A stretch of DNA of 64,000 nt from Peronospora farinosa (Eukaryota > Oomycota > Peronosporomycetes > Peronosporales > Peronosporaceae). Location: NCBI GenBank assembly GCA_947646735.1, contig CANTFK010000781.1:62001-126000 (forward strand), read 5' to 3'. Both the position numbers and the translations under genes were made by a program. Positions 33,334-44,631 of the stretch are shown here, in pieces. The first letter of the stretch is position 1. The number at the start of each line of letters is the position of its first letter. Under the pieces are notes generated by a model, which saw nothing but the letters and a program-made list of their open reading frames with translations, searched no databases and had not been told where the DNA came from.

Positions 33334-34089
33334 GCACAGTGTCAATAGAAAAGAGATGGCATGAAAGTAGCTTTGCTGATAAAGTGTTGTTTTCTTGTTG
33401 TTACAGGCCGATAGTGAGCTACAGTTGAGGACGGTAGGATCTTATCACTTTGGGCTAATGAATCTTACTATTCGATAGTTAAGTGCCGGTCACTTTACAT
33501 CTCCATGTTGTGCAATCTGTCCATTGCAAACAACCTTGTCATCACTGTTCAACTTCTCTTCAAATGGCCCTCGTAATGACAGCAAGCAAAATCAGCTCTA
33601 GGAGAACGGAACCATCAATGTGTATGTCAATATAGAAAAAGAGGCACTGATGCTTTTAGTTGGACTTACATGTGAGCGACACACGTGGCAATTGAAATGT
33701 GAATGTATGCAAAGGTATCGTAGTGACCCTTTCAGCCATCGGCACAACATTACATACTTCTTCCGTAATCATGTCCTTCAACATATACACATGTCTTGTG
33801 GAGTCTTGGTTTCGTTCCTTCCGGGAACCGACAACCACGCTTGACAAGATGTCCTCATACGCAGGTATTAGCGATAAGCTAGTACGGACTAATTTGAACT
33901 AGAGCTATTTCCTGAGCGTTTGATCAAGCAAGAAACAAACTTCGTACAGAAGAAGCTTGTATTATTACGCGATAAGCAGGAAAAAGTATATTGTTAATGA
34001 ATGCCGACCTAAAGAAGACAATGACAACCTTTCGTCTTGAATTCTATCATCATTGAGATTGATATTCCGCTGCAAATTCTGCAAAATAT
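33334..34089. other. Interval without assignable gene
   Basis: Only short frames without domains are present (33620-33844 and the opposite 33656-33847). From about 34060 the sequence becomes the duplicated 3' flank of the effector unit. Confidence 0.4.
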
Positions 34090-34383
34090 TCAGACGGTAA
34101 AAGAAACGATATGTATTAGTGACGAGTTTAACGCTCATGAACAGCTTGTCGAGGCTTTTGGCAGCTACTCTCCCCTTACACATGTTCAGAAGACAAACGG
34201 GTTTGCGGCAAACCACTCGTGACTCAGCCTAAGTTGCCCTTTCAAAGCCGTCGATTTTAATGAACTATTTCATGAGTTCATTGTCCAAACAGCTCCTGAA
34301 CGTATTCAGTGCCCTTAATCTGTTTCAAACCGCCAAGACTCATTACACGGACGTCGAGCGTAGCCATTTATCACCACTAGCAT
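34090..34383 (-). pseudogene. Decayed C-terminal part and 3' flank of effector 2
   Basis: Pieces match effector 1 downstream of the point where effector 2 stops. CTGTTTCAAACCGCCAAGA and the CGTCGAGC...ATCACCACTAGCATCT block correspond to 30727-30790, and the AACAGCTTGTCGAGGC block to the region just past effector 1. Deletions and stops break the frame. Effector 2 has thus lost the last about 170 codons present in effector 1. Confidence 0.65.
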
Positions 34384-35421
34384 CTAAACCCCTGATGTAA
34401 GCGAGTTTTCTTTCACATACTGAACCCACATGCTAAGCAGTTCGACGTCAACTGAGTGGTTCGGTTCAGGTTTCAGATTAAGCTTCAACAGCTCCAAGAC
34501 TTCACGCGGAGACTTTTTTTTGGCTTTCCAAGAGGTTATCAGCGCAGACTTCAATTCGCCCTGTAAGTCTTTTCCGACTTTTGCCTTTGCCAAAGTGTCA
34601 AATATCTTCAGAAGGCTTTCATCACCGTGATGTTGAAGCGTATCGAATTCCTGCACCACATACCTGACCCACATGTCAAAGTAAAATTTGTTACCACCTT
34701 TGTCAAGTTGCAGCCTAGTAAAAAGGTCATTTGCAGATAGTCCATCCATTTTCCAAGATGTCACCATAGAATTCAGTAATGGCGTCACAACCTCTTCAGT
34801 GCCCTCAATCTCGCTCAAACCCTTTAGAATCCTCAGACGGGTAATGTCGTCGTAATTAACTAACTCGAATCTCATCTTAAGGTCATTATTTTTCGGATAT
34901 TTGACCCACATTGTAAGCAGTTTGATGAAAAGCGTGTGCTCAGTTTGCTGGTCTAGCTTCAACATCCTAAAGACGTCATGCACAGACCTATCCTCGTTTT
35001 TCCAAAAAGTCAGCAGCGCAGTCATCAATTCGCCCTGTATGTCTTCTCCAGCTTTAGCCTTTATCAAGGACTTTATCACCTTCAAAAGGCCTTCACCACC
35101 GTGACGTTTCAAGAACTTCGTTATCGCTAATTCGGTGGCTGGCGGAGCCTTTGCTAGATACCTGATCCAGGCATTATAGCGTTCGTTGCGTAGCCGGATG
35201 CTATTGTCCTTGTGGAGCTGTAGGACCCCTTCAATGGCTTTGTCGAACCCAGGTACGTTAAAGGTCCTTTCTTCTATGGTTGTTTTTACGCCGACCTCGT
35301 GAGTAGGAACATCTTTTTGACTAGGTGTTACAGATCCCATTGATGTTGAGATCGACCTTGTCGATGAGGTGTTGAAACAAGCAAAGAGAAGAGCTACGAA
35401 AAACAAGGAATCGAGGCGCAT
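34384..35421 (-). CDS. Secreted EER/LWY-type effector candidate 2
   Basis: An intronless 345-aa protein from ATG 35421. Residues 1-41 are identical to effector 1, including the signal peptide. EER is at 50-52, again without RxLR. Three LWY-like units are clear: W140...DVFRMLKL...MWVKY (171-175), W223...DLFTRLQL...MWVRY (250-254) and W298...VLELLKL...MWVQY (331-335). Compared with effector 1 it lacks about 33 residues after AIEGV and the whole C-terminal part, but has extra units in the middle. It ends at an early stop with remnants downstream, so it may be a working shorter effector or a decaying gene. Confidence 0.72.
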   Translation of the reverse strand: MRLDSLFFVALLFACFNTSSTRSISTSMGSVTPSQKDVPTHEVGVKTTIEERTFNVPGFDKAIEGVLQLHKDNSIRLRNERYNAWIRYLAKAPPATELAITKFLKRHGGEGLLKVIKSLIKAKAGEDIQGELMTALLTFWKNEDRSVHDVFRMLKLDQQTEHTLFIKLLTMWVKYPKNNDLKMRFELVNYDDITRLRILKGLSEIEGTEEVVTPLLNSMVTSWKMDGLSANDLFTRLQLDKGGNKFYFDMWVRYVVQEFDTLQHHGDESLLKIFDTLAKAKVGKDLQGELKSALITSWKAKKKSPREVLELLKLNLKPEPNHSVDVELLSMWVQYVKENSLTSGV

Positions 35422-36596
35422 GATTGTTTCTCTTCGTTTGCTCCTGCGCTTCCAAGTGAAAAATTGATAATGATGACAGCATTGTGCACCTGTCACGCGT
35501 CGGTTTTATGAAAACCAGTATGCCTTTCATAGGAAGCGCACAGATATACTGTTGTGATGGATGATCAGACTATCTATTAAATCCTTCTGATTGTGTAAGA
35601 TGTGTCTTTGAGAGAAATCTTTTGATCTTCTATCATGACTACGTCGCTCTCCTCTACACTAGCTCATGCTACTAGCTCAAACCAACAGGCTTCACGGGGG
35701 ACACTCCTAAATGGCACGTGTAACCGTTTGGCCAAACCGAGCACATGAAGGGGGCAGGTACTGCCTCCGAAGTGAGGCAGGGTACCAAACCGGCATTCCC
35801 AGACGGACCAGCCGGACTGATCCCTGACATGCAGTTCCGGTTCTGATCGGAACGACAGGAATCACGTTCTAAAGGAGTTTGCTTTGTGGGACCAGAATTT
35901 TTCGCGCTCGGCAAACGGGCCGGCGACTACGAGGCGGAACGGAGAATGGCAAAAACTTGTGGATACCTGGGTGGAGGGTGTTCAATGCTTTGTCGACGTA
36001 CCCCACACACTCGAAATTTCGTGATACTAGATTTGGTCCAGCGGTAGATCAGCCAGTACACGCGCACTTACGTCCATGTCTTGAACTGCAGATTAATTTA
36101 ACTCGTAACAAATGTAGCTACAAGGTCTCTGCTTCTTTGGACAAATCCTCAAATTTTTCGTATATTCAAACAACGAGCTTCAACTTGATAAAACCGAGGG
36201 CTTGGAATGTTTGAAATCAAATCGTCAAGAGGAATGAAAAAGGTCGATCAATTCATCTCTGATCCATTGCGATATTCAATTGAGTACAGAGGGGGAATGT
36301 GTGGAACGAGGAAGGAACTATGAAACGCTACAAATGTTCCTGACCAATCGATTTGAGCAACCTAAAGAGTTCTTTTGTAGGCCTTTTGTTTCTGCAGCTG
36401 CTAGCGGTGTCGTCCACTCTAAACAGTAATGGTCACATCAGCACGACGCTATCGCGTCCTATGCATTTCCGTCTTTAACACTCCTCCTCGACGGAAGGTT
36501 TCCAATGTTTGACTTCGCCATAAGAAAAAATGAAAAGTTGTCGTCGAAATTGTTTTGGTCAGGAAGTATTGGCGAGCTGTACTTGTTTTTTCCGAT
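35422..36596. other. Interval between effector 2 and the transposon nest
   Basis: About 80 bp next to effector 2 is the shared upstream region. The rest has no recognisable gene; frames at 35672-35914 (minus) and 35879-36214 (plus) have no domain. Confidence 0.4.
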
Positions 36597-36662
36597 ATAT
36601 TAATATTCCGCTGCAAGTTTTGCAATATTCAGACGGTAAAAAGAAACGATATGTATAATTAA
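36597..36662. repeat. Third copy of the effector 3' flank, cut by a transposon
   Basis: ATATTCCGCTGCAA... followed by CAGACGGTAAAA(A)GAAACGATATGTAT matches 34060-34120 and part of 30205-30245. Similarity ends at about 36660, where LTR sequence of element 0 begins. Confidence 0.7.
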
Positions 36663-36905
36663 GGTAACGGGGCTACACGACGGACATACTGATGAGGATT
36701 CGATATTCGATATCGCTGTACTAAGTACATCATACACAGATGTTGGGACGACACGTCGTGCAATAAAGAAGTCTGAATTTATTGTTACTATTATAGTAAT
36801 TTTTATAGTGTATGGTACTTAGGGTAGGATTTTTTTATCGTAATGCATAAATAAGATCAGTTCTCAAATTGAGTTATAAAAGCAAAGTCTTTACAAGACT
36901 TGTTT
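36663..36905 (+). mobile_element. Element 0: left half of an old LTR (+ orientation)
   Basis: Starts GGTAACGGGG (decayed TGTAACGGGG). The reverse complement is clearly similar to the LTR of element 1 (shared GTGTATGATGTACTTAGTAC and CTAAGTACC blocks). It stops at the TGTTT target site of element 1 and continues at 44632. Confidence 0.7.
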
Positions 36906-37544
36906 TGTAGCGGAGCTGCACAGCTCTTTAGCCAGAGGAAGACTTTTAGGCTGAAAGCCTCTTAGTTCTAGAGAACTAAATAAATTTACGGCTAAAAGCC
37001 GCCTAGTTCTAAGGAACTAATTAAAGGACTTAAAAGTCATCCTGTTCTAAGGAACTAGGAAAGAGACTTTAGTCAGTCAAGCAAGAAGCTTAAGGCTCAG
37101 ATTCAACGCACAGAGTGCAAGAACAAGCTAGAAGCTTAAAGGTTCAGAAAACCAACGCACGAAGTGCACAAGAGAACAAGTCAGAACGACTTGCGATCTT
37201 AAACTCAAAATAAGAACTGAATTTATTGATGCTTTAAGATTTTATGAATAGTCCTACTCTAAGTACCCTACACTAGATTAATTACTATAATAGTAATTAT
37301 AATATGCAGACTTTGCTATTGGGTGACGTATCGTCTAGACATCTGTGTATGATGTACTTAGTACAGCGTTATCGATTATCGAATCCTAATCGATAAGATA
37401 CGGTATTACCGAATACCGTATCGTTAACGCTCATACTTAATACGTCTCTAAAGAGAAGTATCATAATGCATTATATACAATAAAAGGGGACATCAACCGT
37501 AAACTCTTAAAAAGACGCTACAACCGTCGTGTAACCCCGTTACA
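36906..37544 (-). repeat. Element 1 3' LTR
   Basis: Nearly identical to 43993-44631, except for the last about 60 bp next to the purine tract, where the two LTRs diverge strongly. Contains several short hairpins built on GTTCTAAGGAAC and GTTCTAGAGAAC. Confidence 0.92.
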
Positions 37545-37556
37545 CCCTCCCCCACC
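37545..37556 (-). other. Polypurine tract of element 1
   Basis: On the minus strand GGTGGGGGAGGG directly precedes the 3' LTR (TGTAAC...), the expected plus-strand priming site. Confidence 0.8.
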
Positions 37557-37654
37557 AGACTGACGTTCCCATAGAATGTCATTCGACATTTTTCCTCTTT
37601 GAGGTAGTGCTTTAGCGAACGTTTAAACGTTACGGTTTAGTCACGGCACATAAC

Positions 37655-38801
37655 ATGACGCCTTCTGGCACTGAGTCACAGACTCTACGGGACCTCATTA
37701 AAGGCGACCTTGACGAAGCGGTTGATTACGAAAGTGACACCGTCTTTGTGGGACCCGATGGGTCCCCTTTATCCACCCTTACGGGTAAAGATGACAGCAA
37801 TCATGCACCGAATCCTTTCCCTGAAGTGATGCTGCAGATGCGCTAACAGCGTTAAGTGACCCACCTGACGTATCGTCAACAGCGACGGTTACTTACCCAC
37901 TCGACGAGCAGCAACAGCAGACTTCTACCAAGAGGAAGGCACCACGCGTGGGACGAAGAATATGGCAAGGCTTCAGGGCCACCGACATTATGGGTTCAAG
38001 CCACCTACAGTGGAAGAACGCCTGAAGGAGGCATCTGGACATTACCTTTCTGGCTGGGCCATTGGGCCTGAGGCCATTTCACCCGAGGATGTCGCTACGC
38101 GAAAGGCCCTTCGACAACGCTATCTGGAACCCCATATCACTACGCAAAGCCAATACTTGGCACGCCTCACTAGTCAAGTGCGCGGTGCACCAGTCCCTCC
38201 TCTAAAGGGTGTCCTCATCCTTCTGTTCGCGGGGGAAACTGAGGAGGAAAAAGACGCGGCTTTTAGCCGCTGGGCGCATTATGCGCGACGTTTAAGCAGC
38301 ATGTGGGCCCTACGGGCAAGTGCCGATGTGGCAGATGCTCGTCTCGAACGGAAAATGCGTTACGATTACGCTAAGTTGAAGGCCCGAGGAAAGTTGAAAT
38401 CCCAACGAATGCAATATGCTTCTGCTACCCAGCACCCCAATGTTTCGGCTACTCCTTTAGCGGCGAGTCCACGACAGGCCGAGGCCGCTAACTCGCCTAC
38501 CCTCACCACTACTGGTGAGAAGCGGCATCGACAACCGGTTGGCCCTGCGCACGACGTTCAAAAACGTCCACGGCGTATGGACAATCCTGCCGAAGGGGAA
38601 CCTCGAACTCCCATGAGTTCCACGACTCGGGATATCCCCGCCACTTCACCAGATACTGGTTTTGATCGTGGCGACGACGCTTCTGCAGTAGACGATCCAC
38701 ATGGAACTGAAGATTTCCCTTCTCATCGATCAATGCCGGAGGCGACCGGTGTATCGGCACAAGCTTATGCCGAGCTGCGTCAGGAGTTGAAGTGTCATTA
38801 G
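37655..38801 (+). CDS. Antisense ORFs of element 1 (two frames)
   Basis: Two + strand frames oppose the element: 37655-37846 (63 aa, acidic, TLRDLIKGDLDEAVDYESD) and 37962-38801 (279 aa). The second begins GFKPPTVEERLKEASGHYL within a helical, Trp-containing region (RKALRQRYLEPH, FSRWAHYARRLSSMWALR). It then has a basic stretch (KLKARGKLKSQR) and a Ser/Thr/Pro tail with KRPRRMDNP, a possible nuclear signal. The bases between the two frames stay open in a third frame, suggesting one ancestral ORF broken by two frameshifts. Its 3' end overlaps the chromodomain codons on the other strand. The function is unknown. Confidence 0.55.
38509..38760 (-). pseudogene. Element 1 chromodomain
   Basis: HVDRLLQKRRRHDQNQYLVKWRGYPESWNSWE is a chromodomain in outline (QYLVKWRGY, then W...WE), placed after the integrase as in chromoviruses. 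It may guide integration to methylated histone regions. Confidence 0.8.
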
Positions 38802-38931
38802 GAGATTGTGAAGACGATGCATTACATTCTCGAGTCGCTGGAACAGAGTCGAACCCGAGTGGAGGGTCAACTTGACCTCTTGGTCCAAATGATACGTCCT
38901 GCGGCGTGCCGATGAGCTCGGCGCAAGCGTC

Positions 38932-39992
38932 TTAGCATTCACGTGGGACGGATCCCGATATGGTTTGAGCATGCCGACGTAGAACACGGGATGTGTACGC
39001 AATTTGCGCGGCAAATTGAGCGTATACTAGGCCTTTCTTAGCCACTAGCGTAAAGGGTCCGATGAAGCGCGGACGCATTTTTTTCTTATAGACAGCAGAC
39101 ACTACATTGGTAGGTAGGTTTTTAGCATTGAGTAAGACTTGGTATTCGACCTCATAATCATCAATACAACTTCTGCCAATAGCATCCGCATATTCCTTCT
39201 GTTTGTCTTGGCTATCAGCCATTGCGTCTTGCACATGTCGTAAGACATTTAGTCGCGTTGCGAGAAACGCATTCATTTGTTTCTTAACAGTATTAGGGCT
39301 GACATCAGCAAGCCGATCGGCAACCTCTCCCCCACCAAGCCCTAAACCACTCGGTGGTAGAGTTAACGGAACGCGTGGTTGTGTGAGGCCATTCACATAG
39401 AACGGAGTGTAGCCGGTAGAGGCGTGCACGGAGTGATTAGATGCGAGCTCAACAACAGGGAGAATAGATCTCCAGCGCTTTGGCGTTTCAGCGCAAACAC
39501 TGCAGAGGATATCTTCAACAACGCGATTTACGCGTTTGGTTTGACCATCGGTCTGCGGATGATCCGCATGTCCACAGCGGATCATCTGCCCAGCACCTGA
39601 AAGACGGACTTCCAAAATTTACTCGTAAAATGAGAATCACGATCAAAAACAATTGCAACTGGCAAGCCATGTTGACGAAACACTCGATCGATAAACAGAT
39701 CCGCTGTACCCACACCATCGATCGAGTCTGGCACAGCCGCTAAGTGAGCCATCTTGCTCAAACGGTCCACAAAGACCACAATACCTGTGTTGCCATGCGA
39801 ATCTTTCGGTAGGCCAAACACAAAATCCATACTAATGGACTCCCAGCACCCAGTGGGAATAGACAAACTAGCCAGCGGCGCTGCCGAATGTGGCGAGGGT
39901 TTCACCCGTTGACATGTTTCACACGTACGCACATATGTGCTCACCCATTTATATAATTTGGTCCACCAATAACGTTGGCATATTCTTTTCAC
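38932..39992 (-). pseudogene. Element 1 integrase
   Basis: Two overlapping frames hold the catalytic core: MDFVFGLP and FVDRLSKMAH (first Asp region), FDRDSHF (second Asp) and DGQTKRVNRVVED (Glu). The zinc-finger CETC pair lies just before. The C-terminal GPFTLVAK segment is present. A frameshift near 39600 separates the core halves. Confidence 0.8.
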
Positions 39993-41775
39993 GATTCAAA
40001 TGACCACCGATGGCGGTGTCATGTACCACATAGAGGATACAATACTTCAGGTTCTCGTCGTGAGGAATCACAATACGCGGAGGACCCGCCTCATCTGTAC
40101 AATAGTAAAACAGCCCCTCATCGATAGAATATCGATGCAGGCTCGCACGTAATCGTGCCGACATTTTAATGTCCGAGTCTTTACACTCATCACTGACAAA
40201 AGCCTGTAGCAGTTTTACACAATGACCGTCGTTAGCATTCGCCGTTTGAATAAGATCGGTGATCGAAGACGACAGCGTCGTAACATGAGCAAGCTCATAC
40301 TCAGGTCTGCGTGACAACGCATCAGCCAAAGCGTTTTGCTTTCCCGGCTTATACTTCACCTCGACGTTATATTCAGCAATAAATGAAAGCCGACGAGCCA
40401 TTCGTTGCAAGAGATGCGGCGACTGAGCCGCAGTGCGTAAAGACGCATGATCGGTATAGATCACAAAAGGCTTTGAACCCAGCAGATGAACTCTGAATTT
40501 GTCTAGAGCATACTTCTCTGCAAGTAGCCCTTTTTCATGAACGGGAAAGTTCTTTTCTGCAGCTTTCAGCTGGCGAGATCTAAAGCGATCACACGCTCAC
40601 GGCCTTCATCATCTTGTTGTAACAGAGCACTGCCAATGGCATAATTCGACGCGTCACAGACGACGCTAAACGGTTGATCGGGGTCTGGCAAAGCCAAAAT
40701 AGGAGCATGAAGAAGGCTAGCCTTCACCGCTTGAAAAGCATCCTCGTGATCGGCATGCCAACACCATTCCACATCCTTTTTAAGGAGATTGGATAATGGC
40801 CGAGCCATATCAGCGTAATTCTCGCTGTACTTGTGTAAGTAATTGGCAAGGCCAAGCCATTTACGCAAGTCCTTCTCAGTCTGTGGAACAGGACAATCGA
40901 CTATGGCTTTGACCTTGGCGGGATCCGCTCTAAGGCCCCATTTTCCAATGAAACACCCTAGAAAGGGAATTTCTGCGGCCCCGAAGATGCACTTAGATGC
41001 ATTAGAATATAGCTTATTAGTGCGCATGCGCTCGAGCACACCTCGTATATGAACAATATGGTTCTCAATATCTGACCTCCCATGTTCAGCTCGACTATGG
41101 ACAAAAATGTCATCAAAGTACGTCTGTGCATAACTTCGATGGGGGTCAAAACAATTGCGTCACCAAACGATTAAACGTAGCCGGAGCATTCGATAGCCCT
41201 GGGGCATCACCAACCACTCCCAGAGCAACCGCTCGGAGTACTAACAGCAGTAAGCGGAATATCGCTAGCTCGCATAAGCAATTGGTAATAACCATCGACT
41301 AAGTCGAGCGCACTGTACATGGTACAACCGACCATATTGTTCTGAAGAACATCCTTTCTAGGTATTGGAGTCTGCGCAGGTATAGCTGCTGCATTGAGAT
41401 TATTATAAGCATGGACGATACGCCACTTACCATTCGGTTTCTTGACACAGAAAGTGGGTGTCGCGTGCGGAGATTTCCTCTCGCGCACCAAACCCGCTGC
41501 GTGCTTTGAACGAAAGAACTCGTCAATGACGTCACAATGTTCTTTGGGCAGGGGCCACTGCCGTGTTACGCAGTATCTGGTTATGGAACCAAGTCAATTT
41601 CATGACGTACACCTCTATCAGGAGGAAGAACATACGGTGGATCATAGCACACCACGTCCTGAAATTTCTTAACTAAAGGATAGTAGGGCTCTGAAGGGCT
41701 CTTCAGCATAGATGCTCCACTACGTGCACTGAGTGCTGCCTTAGTATCTACCAGGACTGCCTCATCGACAAGCAA
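39949..41775 (-). pseudogene. Element 1 reverse transcriptase and RNase H
   Basis: RT begins with PPDRGVRHEIDLVP and includes FCVKKPNGKWRIVHAYNNLN, YSALDLVDGYYQL and the YFDD active site at about 41110-41127. FLGCFIGKWGLRADP and the thumb region follow. RNase H (FSVVCDASNYAIGSAL...YTDHASLRT...ADALSRRP) and the integrase zinc-finger His pair complete it. At least four frame breaks. Confidence 0.85.
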
Positions 41776-42511
41776 GGATGAGTTCAGCTCGAGGGTAGTC
41801 GAATGACCACTATATCGAATAGATTACCAACCTTTAAGGCTTGATGAAATCATCCACAAATATTTCATCTAGCTCTAAGAGAGTATTTAATGATGGGAGG
41901 GCCTCAAGGTCAACCTCACCATCTACATCACCTGTCACTCCGTTGACCAGGGTATTCAACTGGTCAGTGACATCACTACGCGATAAAACAGACACTTTAC
42001 GTCTTGCAGCCGCCATCTGGCGACGCTGCCGTCTCATTGACGAGACCGTACTTTTGTAACGTACTTGGGATACCATCATCCCCAAGGTCAACAGTTTACT
42101 TGACCTTAACCTTCCCTATGCGAGAGCCGGTGTCAGTATTGACATCCAGTGGGTCACTAGTACAAGTGACTTTAGTAACAAGGTCATCGACCTTAGCTTG
42201 CTCTATCCGAGAGCCGATGTCATTACCCACATCCAGTGTCTCAAAATTACTATTAGTATCACTTAACGGAGTAAGTGCCGTTCCAATAAGTGTCACTGAG
42301 CTCTGCTCAACATCATTATTGTTAACAGTGGAGTTTATCAGCTCAGACACTCCAAAATCCAGCACACTAATTGACTCAGTAAGCGGATCGCGCCAATAGC
42401 GCTTCTGTTCCTTAAAGAAGGTGGGTTCATGACTCTCCAAAGCTTCGCTTGGAACATTGCACGTTGCGCCTAAGGTTTTGGATCTCCAATCGATCCATGG
42501 CTCATGGCTCT

Positions 42512-42790
42512 CTAGCCAGGACATACCGAGAATGAGATCATATCTCTAGTCCAAATCACTAGACAGCGCTCGACGCTATTGAAGTCTAAGAACTTCACAC
42601 CTAAGTTCAACGGAGCTTTAGGAACGGTTACACTTACACCTACATCGAGACAAACGGTTATACTGACACCCTCTTGGGCTTTTAGCGCCTTAGCATACAA
42701 CTGACTCCCTTAAGGGGAACGACGCAGGACATAATTACCTGACGCCCCTGAGTCAATTAGAACTGACCATGGTTTCTTAAAACCCCAAAC
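42512..42790 (-). pseudogene. Element 1 aspartic protease
   Basis: VLIDSGASGNYVL is the retropepsin active site with its catalytic Asp. An in-frame TAA follows a few codons later. The next frame (42700-42512) continues as a beta-rich protease segment. Confidence 0.65.
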
Positions 42791-42933
42791 GATTGCCGAC
42801 ACAACTAACAACCCTGGCTTGTAATCTTGTTCCATGGAAGCATCCACAGAGCCACCTGGGGCTAAGCCCTGTTTACCTTTACCTCCTAAAGATTCAACAG
42901 AACTTAGTTCTTTCCCAGTAGGGCGCCCCGCGC

Positions 42934-43963
42934 CTACTGGGAGTCGACATTTTCCCCTGCGGTGCTCGCCTTTTGGCTAGGAGCAGGGCTTCGGCTTTTG
43001 CCGATTTGAACGTTGCTTTCGCAACGGACAGCTAGGGCGGAGATGCCTAGTGCTTCCGCACATGTAACATCTACGGATGCTACCTTGCTGCTCAGTAGCT
43101 TGAAGCTAAGCTTCTTCAGCATGGCTGAGGTCCATGGGTTACGCCCTGTTAGAGGCATTTGTATAATACCATGGCAGACCATAGCGAGCATATTTGAAAT
43201 TAAATTCAGCGTTAAACGCTATGCTTACTGCCTCTTCAAAAGTCGAAGGCTGGACACGGAAAACTTCTGTCCTGGCGACCCCAGTAAAAAGTACTTCCAT
43301 TAAACTGGTTACTCGGACTTCCTCTGCCAGAGGATCCTGTTGCATAGCAGCAATGAGAGTTCTTAACTCTTGGACATAGTCCGACAATTCTTTCTTACCC
43401 TGTCGGGTAGCTAAGAAGCGTGAGAGCACATGACAAGCCTAATTAGGCGGTGCAAACACACAAGTTAATTGTTCTTAAGCATTTCCCATGTGGGGAATGC
43501 GGCATTTACAGATACATCGCTCATTAAAGCCCACTCTCTAGCACTTCCACCGAGCTTCGAAATGGCCAAGCCAGCTCGTTTCTTTTCTGAAACGAGCGTG
43601 AAACATACATTGCCATTTCAACTTCTCGGATCCAGAGAAGAAGATTTTCTTCCTCCTTGATCTCAAACGTTTTAACATTTAATCACGTGGGCGAGCCTTT
43701 GGCTCTGCATCATGCACAGATACCGGGATGTACTGTGTAGGCGCAGCTGACGCTGCCTGGTCATGGACCTGCCCGAGTAGCGTTGCTTCATAACGCATAA
43801 AAGCCTCAAGGCGAGCATTTAAAACCTCGGGGCCTTGGGCCAAAAGGGCCTCGATTTGATCGGGCCCAACGAACACAGATAATTTATTTAGTGCGAGTCG
43901 TTGCGCCTCAGAGAGGAATTTAGATTTTCCATCCTCACAGAGGGTCAGTCTTAAAAGTCTCAC
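42934..43963 (-). pseudogene. Element 1 gag
   Basis: Frames 43963-43679 and 43429-43139 encode a helical N-terminal domain and a retrotransposon capsid region (LATRQGKKELSDYVQELRTLI, VEVLFTGVARTEVFR-like). The connecting 250 bp is out of frame, and no intact zinc knuckle is visible. Confidence 0.65.
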
Positions 43964-43973
43964 GTGTAGTATT

Positions 43974-43990
43974 GACTACGAGTGCTACCA
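43974..43990 (-). other. Element 1 primer-binding site
   Basis: On the minus strand TGGTAGCACTCGTAGTC begins 2 nt inside the 5' LTR and would pair with a tRNA 3' end ...GTGCTACCA. Element 4 has nearly the same site. Confidence 0.65.
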
Positions 43991-43992
43991 AG

Positions 43993-44631
43993 TGTAGCGG
44001 AGCTGCACAGCTCTTTAGCCAGAGGAAGACTTTTAGGCTGAAAGCCTCTTAGTTCTAGAGAACTAAATAAATTTACGGTTAAAAGCCTCCTAGTTCTAAG
44101 GAACTAATTAAAGGACTTAAAAGTCACCCTGTTCTAAGGAACTAGGAAAGAGACTTTAGTCAGTCAAGCAAGAAGCTTAAGGCTCAGATTCAACGCACAG
44201 AGTGCAAGAACAAGCTAGAAGCTTAAAGGTTCAGAGAACCAACGCACGAAGTGCACAAGAGAACAAGTCAGAACGACTTGCGATCTTAAACTCAAAATAA
44301 GAACTGAATTTATTGATGCTTTAAGATTTTATGAATAGTCCTACTCTAAGTACCCTACAATAGATTAATTACTATAATAGTAATTATAATATGCAGACTT
44401 TGCTATTGGGTGACGTATCGTCTAGACATCTGTGTATGATGTACTTAGTACAACGTTATCGATTATCAAATCCTAATCGATAAGATACGGTATTACCGAA
44501 TACCGTATCTTTAACGCTCATACTTAATACGTCTCTAAAGAGAAGTATAATGATGCATTATATGCAATAAAAGGGGACTTAAATCTTAAACTTTCTGAAT
44601 GATGTAACAAGCGTCGTGTAGCTTCGTTACA
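43993..44631 (-). repeat. Element 1 5' LTR
   Basis: Direct repeat of 36906-37544, same length, flanked outside by TGTTT. Confidence 0.92.

Larger units (their letters stand above)
36906..44631 (-). mobile_element. Element 1: complete Ty3/Gypsy chromovirus, nested
   Basis: A 7,726-bp element read on the minus strand. Two direct 639-bp LTRs (36906-37544 and 43993-44631) run TG...CA and are flanked by the 5-bp target duplication TGTTT (36901-36905, 44632-44636). A purine tract abuts the 3' LTR and a primer-binding site abuts the 5' LTR. Gag, protease, reverse transcriptase/RNase H, integrase and chromodomain follow in Ty3/Gypsy order, each broken by stops or frameshifts, so the copy is not autonomous. 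Two antisense frames lie between integrase and the 3' LTR. It is inserted into the LTR of element 0. Confidence 0.9.
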
